A stretch of DNA of 64,000 bases from Actinomycetota bacterium (GTDB lineage Bacteria; Actinomycetota; Thermoleophilia; Gaiellales; F1-60-MAGs149). The stretch's first letter is position 1, and each line of letters begins with the position of its first letter. A program made the translations under genes and the position numbers. The DNA lies in contig VFJZ01000006.1 of assembly GCA_009885805.1 (NCBI GenBank), positions 1 through 64,000 of the forward strand. Reading direction: 5' to 3'. Of this stretch, positions 35,381-43,877 are shown piece after piece. The notes below the pieces were generated by a model. It saw only the letters and a program-made list of their open reading frames with translations, had not been told where the DNA came from and did no database searches.

Positions 35381-36955
35381 CTACCCCTCTGGCGAGCTCG
35401 TCAGCCGGGCGTCGCGCGCGACGAGCCACAGCACCGGAGCGGAGAGGCCGATCAGGAGCAGCGCTGGCACCGAGGCGCGGGAGTACGCCGCCACCTGGGT
35501 CTGCTTCCAGATCTCCGTCGCGAGCGTGTCGAACCCGATCGGCCGCAGGAGGAGTGTCGCTGGCAACTCCTTCATCGCGCTCAGAAAGACGAGCGCGCCG
35601 CCGGCGACGAGCCCCGGCCGGGCGAGGGGGACCGTCACCCGCCGGAGCGTCTCGAACCCGCTCCGGCCGAGACCGCGCGATGCCTCCTCGAGTCGCGGAT
35701 CGACCTGCGCGATCGCCGACTCGGCGCCCGCAAGTGCCTGTGGCAGGAACCGGACGACGTAGGCGAACACGAGCACCGCGAGCGTCTGGTACAACGCCGG
35801 CAGATAGTTGGCGGCGAAGAACACGAGCGACAGCGCGATCGCGATGCCCGGCAGCGCGTTCCCCAGGTAGGCCGTGCGCTGGAGGACGGCCGCCGGCCGC
35901 GAGGGATACCGGTTCGCGAGGAACGCGATCGGTAGTGCGGCGAGGACGGCGACCACGGCGGCGAGGCCGGAGGCGGTGAGCGAGTCGGCGGCCTCCGACC
36001 AGGGAATCGCGATCGTGCGGTCGTTCAAGACACCGCGAACGAGCCACACGACGAGCGCCGCGAGCGGCATCACGCAGAATGCGCCCGCCACCGTCGCACA
36101 CCACGCGATCGCCGGGATGCGCCACCGTCCGAGGGGGATGACGGGCGCCTGGCGCTGTACTCCCGGGCCCGAGCGGCTCAGCCGGCCGCGGCCGCGCAGC
36201 CGCTGCTCGGCGACGACGGCGATCACTGTCAACCCGACGAGGACGAGACCGAGGACGGCGGCCGGCGTCCGGTCGAACAGCGATCGGTACTGGAGGAAGA
36301 TCGCCTGCGTCAGCGTGTCGTACCGCATCAGCGAGACGACGCCGAAGTCCGACAGGACGTAGAGCGCGACGAGCAGCGAGCCGAGCCCCGCGGCCGGCCG
36401 GATCGCCGGGAAGGTCACGCGCAGGAACCGGCGGTACGGGCCGACGCCGAGGCCCCGTGCCGCCTCCGCGAGCGACGGGTCGATCCCGCGAAACGCCGCG
36501 GCGGTCAGCAGATACACGTACGGGTGCGTGGACAGCGTCAGCGCGATCAGTGCGCCGGTGTAGCCGGTGATGTCGGGCAGGCGGTCCGTGCCGAGCGCGT
36601 CGGCGAGGATGCCGCGCTCTCCGGCCATGCCGAGCAGCGCGAGGGCCGCGACGTAACTCGGGATCACGAGCGGCAGGCCGGCGGCCGCCCCCCAGATCCG
36701 CCGTCCGGGCAGGTCGGTGCGCGTGACGAGGAACGCCGTCGGGACCGCCACGGCGAGCGACGCGAGCACCACCCCGAGCGCGAGGAGGACGGTGTTCGCA
36801 ACGAGCCGCCACGTTCGCGCCTCCGTGACGATGTCGACGAACCGGTCGTCGGCGGCGCGGAGGACGAGGTAGACGATCGGCAGTAGCGCGAGCGCGACGA
36901 CGACGGCGGCCGCCGCGGCGAGTGCGACCGGCGGGCGGCGAGCGCGCGCGCTCAC
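35381..36955 (-). CDS. Iron(III) ABC transporter permease, two fused permease domains
   Basis: 524-residue inner-membrane protein of the SfuB/FbpB type, about 12 transmembrane helices in two homologous halves. Each half carries an EAA loop that contacts the ATPase: EAARGLGVGPYRRFLRVTFP in the first half and EASRGLGRSGFETLRRVTVP in the second. The length matches the family (about 520-550). The start is GTG, overlapping the binding-protein stop by four bases (GTGA). It passes ferric iron delivered by the adjacent lipoprotein, driven by the upstream ATPase. Thiamine-type permeases share the architecture, but the binding protein points to iron. Confidence 0.9.
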   Translation of the reverse strand: MSARARRPPVALAAAAAVVVALALLPIVYLVLRAADDRFVDIVTEARTWRLVANTVLLALGVVLASLAVAVPTAFLVTRTDLPGRRIWGAAAGLPLVIPSYVAALALLGMAGERGILADALGTDRLPDITGYTGALIALTLSTHPYVYLLTAAAFRGIDPSLAEAARGLGVGPYRRFLRVTFPAIRPAAGLGSLLVALYVLSDFGVVSLMRYDTLTQAIFLQYRSLFDRTPAAVLGLVLVGLTVIAVVAEQRLRGRGRLSRSGPGVQRQAPVIPLGRWRIPAIAWCATVAGAFCVMPLAALVVWLVRGVLNDRTIAIPWSEAADSLTASGLAAVVAVLAALPIAFLANRYPSRPAAVLQRTAYLGNALPGIAIALSLVFFAANYLPALYQTLAVLVFAYVVRFLPQALAGAESAIAQVDPRLEEASRGLGRSGFETLRRVTVPLARPGLVAGGALVFLSAMKELPATLLLRPIGFDTLATEIWKQTQVAAYSRASVPALLLIGLSAPVLWLVARDARLTSSPEG

Positions 36956-37962
36956 GTCAGGAATCCGGTCTCCCGCAGCAGTTCGACCGTGCGTGACAGT
37001 TCCGGACCGAAGCTCGTCAGGTCGACGGCGGGGCCCCGCATCTCGGCGAGCGGCCTGAGGCCGGCCTTCGCGGGGATGCCGGCGACCAGCGGATACTCGG
37101 TCTCCGCGGCCTCGTCGACGTAGAAGCGCTGCCCCTCGTCCGACAGGAGCCACCCGACGAACGCCGTCGCGTCCTCCGCCTGGCCGCTCGTCGCGAGCAC
37201 GCCGGCGCCTGCGACCGAGACGAGCGCACCGGGATCGCCCGCGCGCAGAAAGCGGTTCGCGATCGGCGCGTCCGGCTGCTCCGCCTTGACGAGCGGCACG
37301 TAGTAATGGTTCACGAGACCGATGTCGATCTCGCCGGCTGCGACGGCCTCGACGATCGGCGCGTTCTTCTCGTACGTCTTCACGCCGTTCGCGCGCAGCG
37401 CCGTCAGCCAGGCGCGCGCCGCCGCATCGCCGAGCGCGAGCCGCATGCCGGTGACGAACGCCTGAAACGATGCGTTCGTCGGCGCGACGCCGACCCGGCC
37501 CTTCCAGGCGGGGTCGGTCAGCGCCGCGACGGTGTCGGGGACGTCCGCCTCCTGGAGCCGGTCGGTGTTGTAGACGATCACGCGTGCGCGCCCGGACGTG
37601 CCGACCCAGCGGCCCTCCGCGTCGCGAAACCCGGCGTCGATGCGGTCGAGCGTCGCCGGTGGCAACGGGGCGAGGAGGTTGCGGACGGCGCCGAGCGATC
37701 CCGGATCCTGCGCGAAGAAGACGTCGGCGGGCGAGTTCTCACCCTCCTCAGCGATCGACGCGGCGAGCTCCGCGGAATCGCCGTACCGCACCTGCACCTC
37801 GATACCGGTCGCCGCCGTGAACTTCGCGAAGAGCGGCGCGACGATCTCCTCCTCGCGGCCCGAGTAGATCGTCAGGGCCTGCTTGTCGCCGCCGCCGCAG
37901 GCGCCGAGCAGCGCGGCGGCGGCCACGGCTACCATCGATGTAAGGGATGCCAATCTGTTCAT
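36952..37962 (-). CDS. Iron(III)-binding lipoprotein of ABC transporter (FbpA-like)
   Basis: 336-residue periplasm-side/extracytoplasmic binding lipoprotein. The signal ends in a lipobox, LLGAC, with Cys22 as the lipidated residue. The mature part follows the FbpA/FutA fold (LTIYSGREEEIVAPLFAKF), and the twin tyrosines Tyr220-Tyr221 in GLVNHYYVPL match the iron ligands of class C ferric-binding proteins. The ATG coincides with the first base of an 18-bp palindrome and no Shine-Dalgarno is present, suggesting leaderless or near-leaderless translation. It lies 29 bases downstream of the ATPase gene and overlaps the permease. Confidence 0.92.
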   Translation of the reverse strand: MNRLASLTSMVAVAAAALLGACGGGDKQALTIYSGREEEIVAPLFAKFTAATGIEVQVRYGDSAELAASIAEEGENSPADVFFAQDPGSLGAVRNLLAPLPPATLDRIDAGFRDAEGRWVGTSGRARVIVYNTDRLQEADVPDTVAALTDPAWKGRVGVAPTNASFQAFVTGMRLALGDAAARAWLTALRANGVKTYEKNAPIVEAVAAGEIDIGLVNHYYVPLVKAEQPDAPIANRFLRAGDPGALVSVAGAGVLATSGQAEDATAFVGWLLSDEGQRFYVDEAAETEYPLVAGIPAKAGLRPLAEMRGPAVDLTSFGPELSRTVELLRETGFLT

Positions 37963-37979
37963 GTAAGGGACACCTTACA
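37962..37979 (-). promoter_or_regulatory. Palindromic operator candidate on the iron-binding lipoprotein start codon
   Basis: TGTAAGGGACACCTTACA on the plus strand, that is TGTAAGG-N4-CCTTACA, a perfect 7-bp inverted repeat. Read on the coding strand it is TGTAAGGTGTCCCTTACATG, so the palindrome ends in the ATG itself. It contains TAAGGT, a TANNNT-type -10 box ten bases before the A of ATG. A lone half-site TGTAAGG also occurs 23 bases into the gene (37939-37945). The same arrangement occurs at the ATPase gene. Confidence 0.7.
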
Positions 37980-37991
37980 CGAACGCGGTGA

Positions 37992-39011
37992 TCAGTGGAA
38001 GATCGGCACGCGGCCGTCGTGCAGCCTGATCGCAACCCGCGCGCCGAGCTCGACGACCTCGTTCGACGGACGCTGCGAGATCAGCTCGAGGTCAGCGAGC
38101 CGGACGCGGTAGAAGACGTCATGGCCGCGGAACTCGCGGCCGACGACCTCGGCGGCGCCGGCCGGGTCGGGGGCCAGTTCGAGCAGCTCCGGGCGAATCA
38201 GAACCTCGACCGCGTCCGCGCCGCTCGCGCCGTTCGCAGGGAAGGAGCCGACCGCGGTGTGGACGAGGCCGCCGCTGACAGCACCCGAAATCACGTTGCA
38301 CCCGCCGACGAACTCGGCCGACCAGCGGCAGGCCGGCGCGTAGTACAGGTCTTCGGGCGGCGCAACCTGGACGATCGCGCCGTCGCGGACGAGTGCGATC
38401 CGGTCGGCGAGCGAAAAGGCCTCCTCCCGGTCGTGCGTGACGAGGACGACGGTGACGCCGAGCGGCCGCAGAATCGAGGTGACCTCGTCGCGCAGTTCCT
38501 CGCGCAACAGGGGATCGGCGTTCGACCACGGCTCGTCGAGCAGCATGATCGACGGCTCCGGCGCGAGCGCGCGCGCAAGCGCGACACGCTGTTGCTGGCC
38601 GCCCGACAGCTCGTGCGGGTAGCGGCCGCCGAGCCCGGCGAGGCCGACCCGGGTGAGGAGTTCGCCGGCGCGCGCGGCGCGCTCGCTCCGCGGCAGCCCG
38701 AAGCCGACGTTCTCGGCCACCGTCAGGTGGGGGAAGAGCGCGTAGTCCTGGAAGACCATGCCGATGTTGCGGCGCTCGGGCGCAACGAACACGCGCGGTG
38801 CGGCGACGACGGCGCCCTCGACGCTGACCGTGCCCGCGTCGGGCCGCTCGAAGCCAGCCATCAGACGGAGCATCGTCGTCTTGCCGCACCCGGAGGGCCC
38901 GAGGAGCGCCAGCACCTCGCCGCGGCGCACCTCCAGCGAGGCTCGGTCGACGGCGACCGTCGCGCCGTAACGCTTCGTGACACCATCGAGGCGGATCGTC
39001 TGCCCGTCCAT
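37992..39011 (-). CDS. Iron(III) ABC transporter ATP-binding protein (FbpC-like)
   Basis: 339-residue cytoplasmic ATPase. Walker A GPSGCGKT (about 39-46), Q-loop VFQDYALFPHLTV, signature LSGGQQQRVALARAL, Walker B IMLLDEP and the H-loop VTHDREEA are all intact. A C-terminal TOBE/OB regulatory region follows (about 230-339), as in FbpC/CysA-type ATPases. It energises the fused permease encoded two genes downstream. It is the first gene of the minus-strand operon. The ATG shares its first base with a TGTAAGG/CCTTACA palindrome, and there is no ribosome-binding site upstream. Confidence 0.92.
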   Translation of the reverse strand: MDGQTIRLDGVTKRYGATVAVDRASLEVRRGEVLALLGPSGCGKTTMLRLMAGFERPDAGTVSVEGAVVAAPRVFVAPERRNIGMVFQDYALFPHLTVAENVGFGLPRSERAARAGELLTRVGLAGLGGRYPHELSGGQQQRVALARALAPEPSIMLLDEPWSNADPLLREELRDEVTSILRPLGVTVVLVTHDREEAFSLADRIALVRDGAIVQVAPPEDLYYAPACRWSAEFVGGCNVISGAVSGGLVHTAVGSFPANGASGADAVEVLIRPELLELAPDPAGAAEVVGREFRGHDVFYRVRLADLELISQRPSNEVVELGARVAIRLHDGRVPIFH

Positions 39012-39028
39012 GTAAGGGGTACCTTACA
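39011..39028 (-). promoter_or_regulatory. Palindromic operator candidate on the ABC ATPase start codon
   Basis: TGTAAGGGGTACCTTACA on the plus strand, again TGTAAGG-N4-CCTTACA. On the coding strand it reads TGTAAGGTACCCCTTACATG and ends in the ATG exactly as at the lipoprotein gene. The two copies share 16 of 18 positions and the same distance to the start. Likely bound by the DtxR-family product of the operon; this is inference. Confidence 0.7.
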
Positions 39029-39062
39029 CCCGTTGCGAGGGTATGCGCATCACCCTTGCGGG

Positions 39063-40394
39063 TTACGCGCAGAGGCGCAGGCCCGCGACCGCGATTCCCT
39101 GGGCGCAGCGCACGAGGTCGTCGATCGGCACGTACTCGCCGACGGTGTGTGCCCAGTCGATGTGACTGGGGCCGTACATCACCGCCGGCGTGCCGGCCTC
39201 GAGGGCGTAGGTGGCGCCGTCGTACCACGAGCCGAGGCCACCCAGCCTCAGCGGGAGACCGAGCGCCGCGTTCGCGCCGAGCAGGGCGCGGACGCCGGGG
39301 GTGTCGACGGGTGTCTCCGACGGGTTGACCTCGGTGTGCCAGTGGAACGTCGGCGGGTGCTCGGCGAGCCACGGGTCGCCGTCACACCAGCGGCGCAGGT
39401 AGCTCTCGACTTCGGCCCGGACGTTCGACGTCCAGCCGTCGTCGTCGGCCTGCGTCGGGAGGAGGAGCACGGCGAGCGTCAGCGTCGCGCGGTTCGGGAT
39501 CGTCACGTACCAGCCACCGTCGGCGATCAACCGCGTGCAGAGGACGTCGGGCGGATCGAGCAGCGGGTGACGGGACGAGGCGCGCGAGCGCCACTCGGTG
39601 CGGAGCCGCTCGACGCCGGCGAGCAGGTGCTGCGACTTCGCGATCGCGTTCACCGCGCCGCCGTCCCGGAAGTGCGCGTGCTCCTGCTCGGCGTGGCCCG
39701 AGCGGCCCGGCACGGTGACGGTGCAGTAGACGCTGCCACGGCAGGCCGGCCAGACCTCGAGGCCGGTCGGCTCCGGCACGATCGCGAAGTCGGCGGCGAC
39801 GCCGTGCCGGGCGCAGGCGAGACCACCGACGCCGCTCGACTCCTCGTCGGTGTTCGTGCAGACGATCACGTCACCGCGCAGGACGCCGGTCGCGGCGAGT
39901 GCCTCGGCCGCGGCGACCATCGCCGCGATTCCGCCCTTCATGTCGCAGGCGCCGCGGCCGGAGATGCGGCCGCCACCGACCTGCGGCACGAACGGGTCGT
40001 GTGCCCACCCGTCCTCGACCCGTGCCGTGACGACGTCGATGTGTCCGTTCAGCAGCAGCGACGAGCCGCCACCGGTGCCCGGGAAGCGCGCCGCGAGTTG
40101 CGGCCGGCCGGCGAAGCCGATGCCGCCGTGCGGTGTCAGCGGATGCCCGGCGACGTCCGCTGCGGTCGGCTCCCAGACCTCGACCGCGGCGCCCGCGCCA
40201 TGCAGACGCTCACCCAGGAACGACTGCAGCGCCGCCTCCTGCCGCGGCGGCGCGGCGGGCCGCTCGCGGCTCTGGGTGTCGAAGCCGATCAGCGCGCAGG
40301 CGAGGTCGACGATCTCGTCGCGGCGCGCCTCGATCCCGTCTACGAGCGCTCGCTCGGTAGGGGTCAGATCGGATGACTCGAACGCGGTGGCCAT
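39063..40394 (-). CDS. M20-family metallopeptidase/deacylase (ArgE/DapE-like), first copy
   Basis: 443 residues. Zinc-site motifs of the M20 family are present: LLLNGHIDVV (first His-x-Asp), GRGACDMKGGIAAMV (bridging Asp), TNTDEESSGVGG (catalytic Glu-Glu), and a late His near GPSHIDWAHTVGEYV. The insert between about 230 and 350 is the dimerisation lid. The family hydrolyses N-acyl amino acids, dipeptides or carbamoyl compounds; the substrate is not determined. It starts with ATG and is separated from the iron operon by 34 bases, with its own orientation to the operator region. A second, distinct M20 gene lies 2.1 kb away. Confidence 0.88.
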   Translation of the reverse strand: MATAFESSDLTPTERALVDGIEARRDEIVDLACALIGFDTQSRERPAAPPRQEAALQSFLGERLHGAGAAVEVWEPTAADVAGHPLTPHGGIGFAGRPQLAARFPGTGGGSSLLLNGHIDVVTARVEDGWAHDPFVPQVGGGRISGRGACDMKGGIAAMVAAAEALAATGVLRGDVIVCTNTDEESSGVGGLACARHGVAADFAIVPEPTGLEVWPACRGSVYCTVTVPGRSGHAEQEHAHFRDGGAVNAIAKSQHLLAGVERLRTEWRSRASSRHPLLDPPDVLCTRLIADGGWYVTIPNRATLTLAVLLLPTQADDDGWTSNVRAEVESYLRRWCDGDPWLAEHPPTFHWHTEVNPSETPVDTPGVRALLGANAALGLPLRLGGLGSWYDGATYALEAGTPAVMYGPSHIDWAHTVGEYVPIDDLVRCAQGIAVAGLRLCA

Positions 40395-40859
40395 GCGAGC
40401 GGGACGCTACCCCATTTGGGTGAGTTGATGGACAGGAAACGGTTCTCGTACGCGTACGTGGTCATCGGTGGCGCGACGCGTTAGCAGCCGTCACTGAACA
40501 ACGCGTCTGAAGGTGAAGAAGGGCACGCTCGGCACCGACCGGCTCGTCGGGCTCGACCGCACCCGCCGCCCTGCTCCTCGCCTCGGGGGGCACGGGGGGG
40601 CGGCACGCGGCGTCAACGACGGCCAAGCCGGGACCGAGGCCGGCGCTCAGGCACCCGTCCTCCCGGGACACCGCTCATCGCGCGTGATCGGACCCGTGAC
40701 CACGTCCGTGTAGCGTCCCGGGGACGACCATCGTCAAGCTGACCGGCGGCCAGAGGATCGCCTACCGATCGGTCGCGACGGCAGGCTCAGCCGTTGTGCA
40801 GGTAGGCATGTCGATGCGCGTCGTCTTCTAACCCGCACCGAACTCTGCGGACTTCGCCG
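40395..40859 (+). other. Gene-free stretch
   Basis: 465 bases without a credible gene. Short open frames on both strands lack protein-like composition or similarity. It contains a 12-bp palindrome, CGTACGCGTACG (40447-40458), between the divergent M20 and FNT genes, and a short run of G at about 40585-40600. Promoters for both flanking genes must lie here, but I see no strong hexamer pair. Confidence 0.6.
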
Positions 40860-40897
40860 ATGCCGGCAGGGTCGGGCTGCACCGATCCTGCCGGCAT
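40860..40897 (+). promoter_or_regulatory. Inverted repeat enclosing the FNT start region
   Basis: ATGCCGGCAGG (40860-40870) and CCTGCCGGCAT (40887-40897) are perfect complements with a 16-base loop. Each arm contains one of the two possible start codons (ATG 40860; ATG 40896 shares its AT with the right arm). In RNA the hairpin would bury both starts. No Shine-Dalgarno precedes either. Confidence 0.5.
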
Positions 40898-41690
40898 GGC
40901 GATCGACGCCCTGACGCCGCCCGAGATGGCGCGGCGCGCCGAAACCGTCGGCGTCACGAAGGCCGGGCTGTCCGTGCTCGACACGCTCGCGCTCGCGGTC
41001 CTCGCCGGTGCGTTCATCGCGCTCGGCGCGCTGTTCTCCACGACCTTCGTCACCGGCTCCGCCGAGCTGCCGCACGGCGTCGCCCGTCTGCTGGCGGGAC
41101 TCGCGTTCTCGCTCGGGCTGATCCTCGTCGTGACGGCCGGCGCCGAACTGTTCACCGGCAACAACCTGATCGTGATGGCGTGGGCGTCGCGGAAGGTGTC
41201 GACGGCAGCCCTCGCCCGCAACTGGCTCCTCGTCTACGTCGGCAACCTCGCCGGCGCCGTCGCGACGGCGGTCCTCGTGCACGTGAGCGGCTGGGGATCG
41301 TCCTCGGACGGCGTCGCGGGCGACCTCGCCACGTCGATCGCGACGGCCAAGACCTCGATCCCGTTCGGCGAGGCCGTCGCCCGCGGCATCCTCTGCAACG
41401 CCCTCGTCTGCCTCGCGGTCTGGCTGAGCTACTCGGCGCGCACGACGACGGACCGGATCCTCGCGGTCGTCCCGCCGATCACGGCCTTCGTCGCGGCCGG
41501 ATTCGAGCATTCGATCGCGAACATGTACTTCGTGCCGCTCGGGATCCTCGAAGCCGGCGACGCAGCGCCGTCGTGGGCGAGCTTCGCCAAGAGCCTCGTG
41601 CCGGTGACGATCGGCAACGTGATCGGCGGTGCGGTGCTCGTCGCGGCCGTCTACTGGCTGATCTACCTGCGGCCGCGGCCGTCGAGCTAG
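40860..41690 (+). CDS. Formate/nitrite transporter (FNT/FocA/NirC family)
   Basis: 276 residues from ATG 40860, or 264 from ATG 40896 (MAIDALTPPEMARRAETVG), which matches the usual family N-terminus better. Six hydrophobic helices are evident. FNT landmarks include AFIALGALFSTTF, the re-entrant region LVVTAGAELFTGNNLIV and NWLLVYVGNLAGA, with FEHSIANMYFVPLGI near helix 5. The pentameric channel moves formate, nitrite or related monovalent anions. No formate or nitrite enzyme is adjacent, so the substrate is open. Its stop overlaps the convergent TIM-barrel stop in the four bases CTAG. Confidence 0.88.
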   Translation: MPAGSGCTDPAGMAIDALTPPEMARRAETVGVTKAGLSVLDTLALAVLAGAFIALGALFSTTFVTGSAELPHGVARLLAGLAFSLGLILVVTAGAELFTGNNLIVMAWASRKVSTAALARNWLLVYVGNLAGAVATAVLVHVSGWGSSSDGVAGDLATSIATAKTSIPFGEAVARGILCNALVCLAVWLSYSARTTTDRILAVVPPITAFVAAGFEHSIANMYFVPLGILEAGDAAPSWASFAKSLVPVTIGNVIGGAVLVAAVYWLIYLRPRPSS

Positions 41691-42490
41691 ATCCCGAGCC
41701 CGTCCCAGTACGCCTTGGAGCGGATCGCCTCCCGTACCGTCTCCTCATACGAGGGCCAGGTGTAGTCGGTGAACTCGATCTCCATCGATACCGGGCCGGC
41801 GTAGCCGGCACCCTGCAGCGTCCGCAGGATGCGCGGGATGTCGATGTCGCCGTCGCCGAGCGGCGGGAAGTCGGTCTTGCCCTTGCCGCCGCGCTGATCC
41901 TTCAGGTGGACGTGGCCGAGGTGGGGCAGGGCGAGGACGATGTCCTCCTCCGGGACGGCACCGGTGTAGTAGATGACGTTGCCGGGGTCGTAGTTGATCC
42001 CGACGTTCTCGTGCCCGATCTCGGCGAGGATCTTCGCCCCGATCGCCGCCGTCGGCAGGAGGTTCGAGTCGGTCTCGATACAGAGGCGGATGCCGGCGTC
42101 GGCAGCCTCGTCCGCGATCGCGCGGACGTTGGTCTTGAACGCCTCGATCTCCGCCGGCGTCGAGGCGTCGCCGGTGAACGTGTTCAGGACCTGGATGCCG
42201 AGTTCCTTGCCGGCCCGGAGCACGTTCGTCAGCCGCCGCCGCCCGATCTCGAGGTGCAGTGGCGCGTGGCCGCTCATCGACACGCAGGTCAGGCCGTGCT
42301 GGTCGAGGAGCGCCTGGCAACCCGCGACCTCGGTCGGACCGAGGTTGTCCGGGTCGAGGTGCTCGAGGAAGTCCTTGACGGCCCCGATCTCGACGTTCAC
42401 GAACCCGGCTTCCGCCAGCCCGGCGAGCGCCTGCTCGAGCGTGAACGGCAGGAAGATGATCGACGATCCGGTCTCGATCCAGTCGCCCAT
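41687..42490 (-). CDS. Sugar phosphate isomerase/epimerase (xylose isomerase-like TIM barrel)
   Basis: 267-residue AP-endonuclease-2/xylose-isomerase-like TIM barrel. Metal-ligand segments expected in the fold are visible: the Glu in IRLCIETDSN, the Asp in INYDPGN, the His in HVHLKDQ and the Glu in VSMEIEFTDY. This set resembles inosose dehydratase, tagatose epimerase or hydroxypyruvate isomerase-like enzymes. The length is normal for the family. It starts with ATG two bases after the stop of an M20 peptidase gene on the same strand, so the two are an operon. The precise reaction is unknown. Confidence 0.85.
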   Translation of the reverse strand: MGDWIETGSSIIFLPFTLEQALAGLAEAGFVNVEIGAVKDFLEHLDPDNLGPTEVAGCQALLDQHGLTCVSMSGHAPLHLEIGRRRLTNVLRAGKELGIQVLNTFTGDASTPAEIEAFKTNVRAIADEAADAGIRLCIETDSNLLPTAAIGAKILAEIGHENVGINYDPGNVIYYTGAVPEEDIVLALPHLGHVHLKDQRGGKGKTDFPPLGDGDIDIPRILRTLQGAGYAGPVSMEIEFTDYTWPSYEETVREAIRSKAYWDGLGI

Positions 42491-42492
42491 GG

Positions 42493-43812
42493 TCAGGCCT
42501 CCTCGCACCAGTCGAGGGCGGCGAGGGCCAGAACCTTCGCCGCCGCGGTGATCTCCGGCACGAGCACGTGCTCGTCCCGGCAGTGGGCGATCTTGAGATC
42601 GCCCGGTCCGTACGCGATCGCCGGGATCCCGGCGAGTTGGTAGAACGTCGCGTCGCAGGCGGCGCCGAAGTTGGCGGGCGTCTGCGGCGAGGGCGGCGGC
42701 ACCGGCGCGCCCGCGACGGTGGCGTGCGCCTGCGCCATCGTCTGGCAGAGCGGATGTTCCCAGGCCGTCTCGTACGGCAGCCAGTTCAGCAGCCATTCGC
42801 AGAGCGGCGGGTGGGCGCGCAGCCACGGGTCGAGTTGCGCGACGGCCGCCACCTGCGCCTCGATCTCCGCCTTCACCTGCTCCGGTGTCTCGCGCGGCTG
42901 GTACCAGACGACGTACTCGACCAACGCGCGATCGGGGAAGTAGGCGGGGAACGGCAGGCCCGCGTCGGCGTGCAACACGTTCGGCCCGATCGTGAAGAAT
43001 CCCGGCGCGAAGTACGGGTGGACCTTCGTCATCCCCCACTGCGCCTCCAGTTCCTGCAGCGCGTGGACGATCGGCAGCAGTCGTTCGAGTGCGTTCACGC
43101 CGATCGTCGAGCCGGGTCCGCCCGGCCTGATCGCAAGCGGCCGGTTGCCGGCGTGCGTGGCGATGCCGGTGACGCTGACGCGGAGGATCAGGACGCCCGG
43201 CGCGACCACGTTCACGGATAGGGGGCGCGGGTACGACGTCGGCTCGGTGACGATCGCCGCGTCGGTGCGGAAGCCGGCCTCGATCACCGCACTCGTGCCG
43301 ACCGCGTGCTCCATCATCTCCTCGCCGACGACGGAGTGCAGGTGCAGGTCGCCGCGAAGGCGCACGCCGCAATCCTCGAGCGCCTGCGCGACCGTCCACA
43401 TCGCCGCGCCCGACGCCTTCATGTCCGTCGAGCCGAGGCCGTAGAGGCGATCGCCCCGGATCTCGGCGTTCCACGGGCTGCCGGTGCACCACCCGTCGCG
43501 GTCGACCGGCGCGACCGTGTCGACGTGGCCGTTCAGTGCCAGCGAGCGACCGCCACCGGAGCCCCGGCGGACGCCGACGAGGTTCCGCCGTGCCTCGTTC
43601 GGTGCGACCCAGGAGGTGCTCAGTCCTGCCCGTCGGTAGTACGGCTCGAGCGTCTCGTTGACACGCGTCTCGCCGCCGAGGACGGTGGCCGGATCGATCC
43701 CCGGCAGGCTCGGGTTGGTCGAGTCGATCCGGACGAGCGTCTGCGTCAGCTCCACCGTTGCAGGTTGCAGCTCTTCGATCCGCGCGAGCACCCGATCGGC
43801 CGTGTCGGTCAC
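42493..43812 (-). CDS. M20-family metallopeptidase/deacylase, second copy
   Basis: 439 residues from GTG 43812 (VTDTADRVLARIEELQ); the frame stays open to an ATG at 43890 but those residues look non-coding. M20 zinc motifs are SLALNGHVDTV, GLGSTDMKASGAAM, HSVVGEEMMEHAVG and a late His near LKIAHCRDEHVLVP. It is distinct from the first M20 gene (different insert and lid), so not a recent duplicate. It is coupled to the TIM-barrel gene downstream by a two-base gap. Probable role: release of an amino acid or amine from an N-acyl substrate brought in by nearby transporters. Substrate unknown. Confidence 0.88.
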   Translation of the reverse strand: MTDTADRVLARIEELQPATVELTQTLVRIDSTNPSLPGIDPATVLGGETRVNETLEPYYRRAGLSTSWVAPNEARRNLVGVRRGSGGGRSLALNGHVDTVAPVDRDGWCTGSPWNAEIRGDRLYGLGSTDMKASGAAMWTVAQALEDCGVRLRGDLHLHSVVGEEMMEHAVGTSAVIEAGFRTDAAIVTEPTSYPRPLSVNVVAPGVLILRVSVTGIATHAGNRPLAIRPGGPGSTIGVNALERLLPIVHALQELEAQWGMTKVHPYFAPGFFTIGPNVLHADAGLPFPAYFPDRALVEYVVWYQPRETPEQVKAEIEAQVAAVAQLDPWLRAHPPLCEWLLNWLPYETAWEHPLCQTMAQAHATVAGAPVPPPSPQTPANFGAACDATFYQLAGIPAIAYGPGDLKIAHCRDEHVLVPEITAAAKVLALAALDWCEEA

Positions 43813-43877
43813 GGTCGCGAGACTAGCAACGTGCCGGCCCGCTTGCCCCTCGCCGCGACGGGCGCGATCATCTGCGG

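Noticed and set aside
39011-39028. Classical IdeR/DtxR iron box
   Set aside because: The half-site TGTAAGG and the N4 spacer differ from the TTAGGTTAG-type box, so it is described as a new candidate operator instead.
40462-40713. Short open frames in the gap before the FNT gene
   Set aside because: No ribosome sites, no similarity and atypical composition on either strand.
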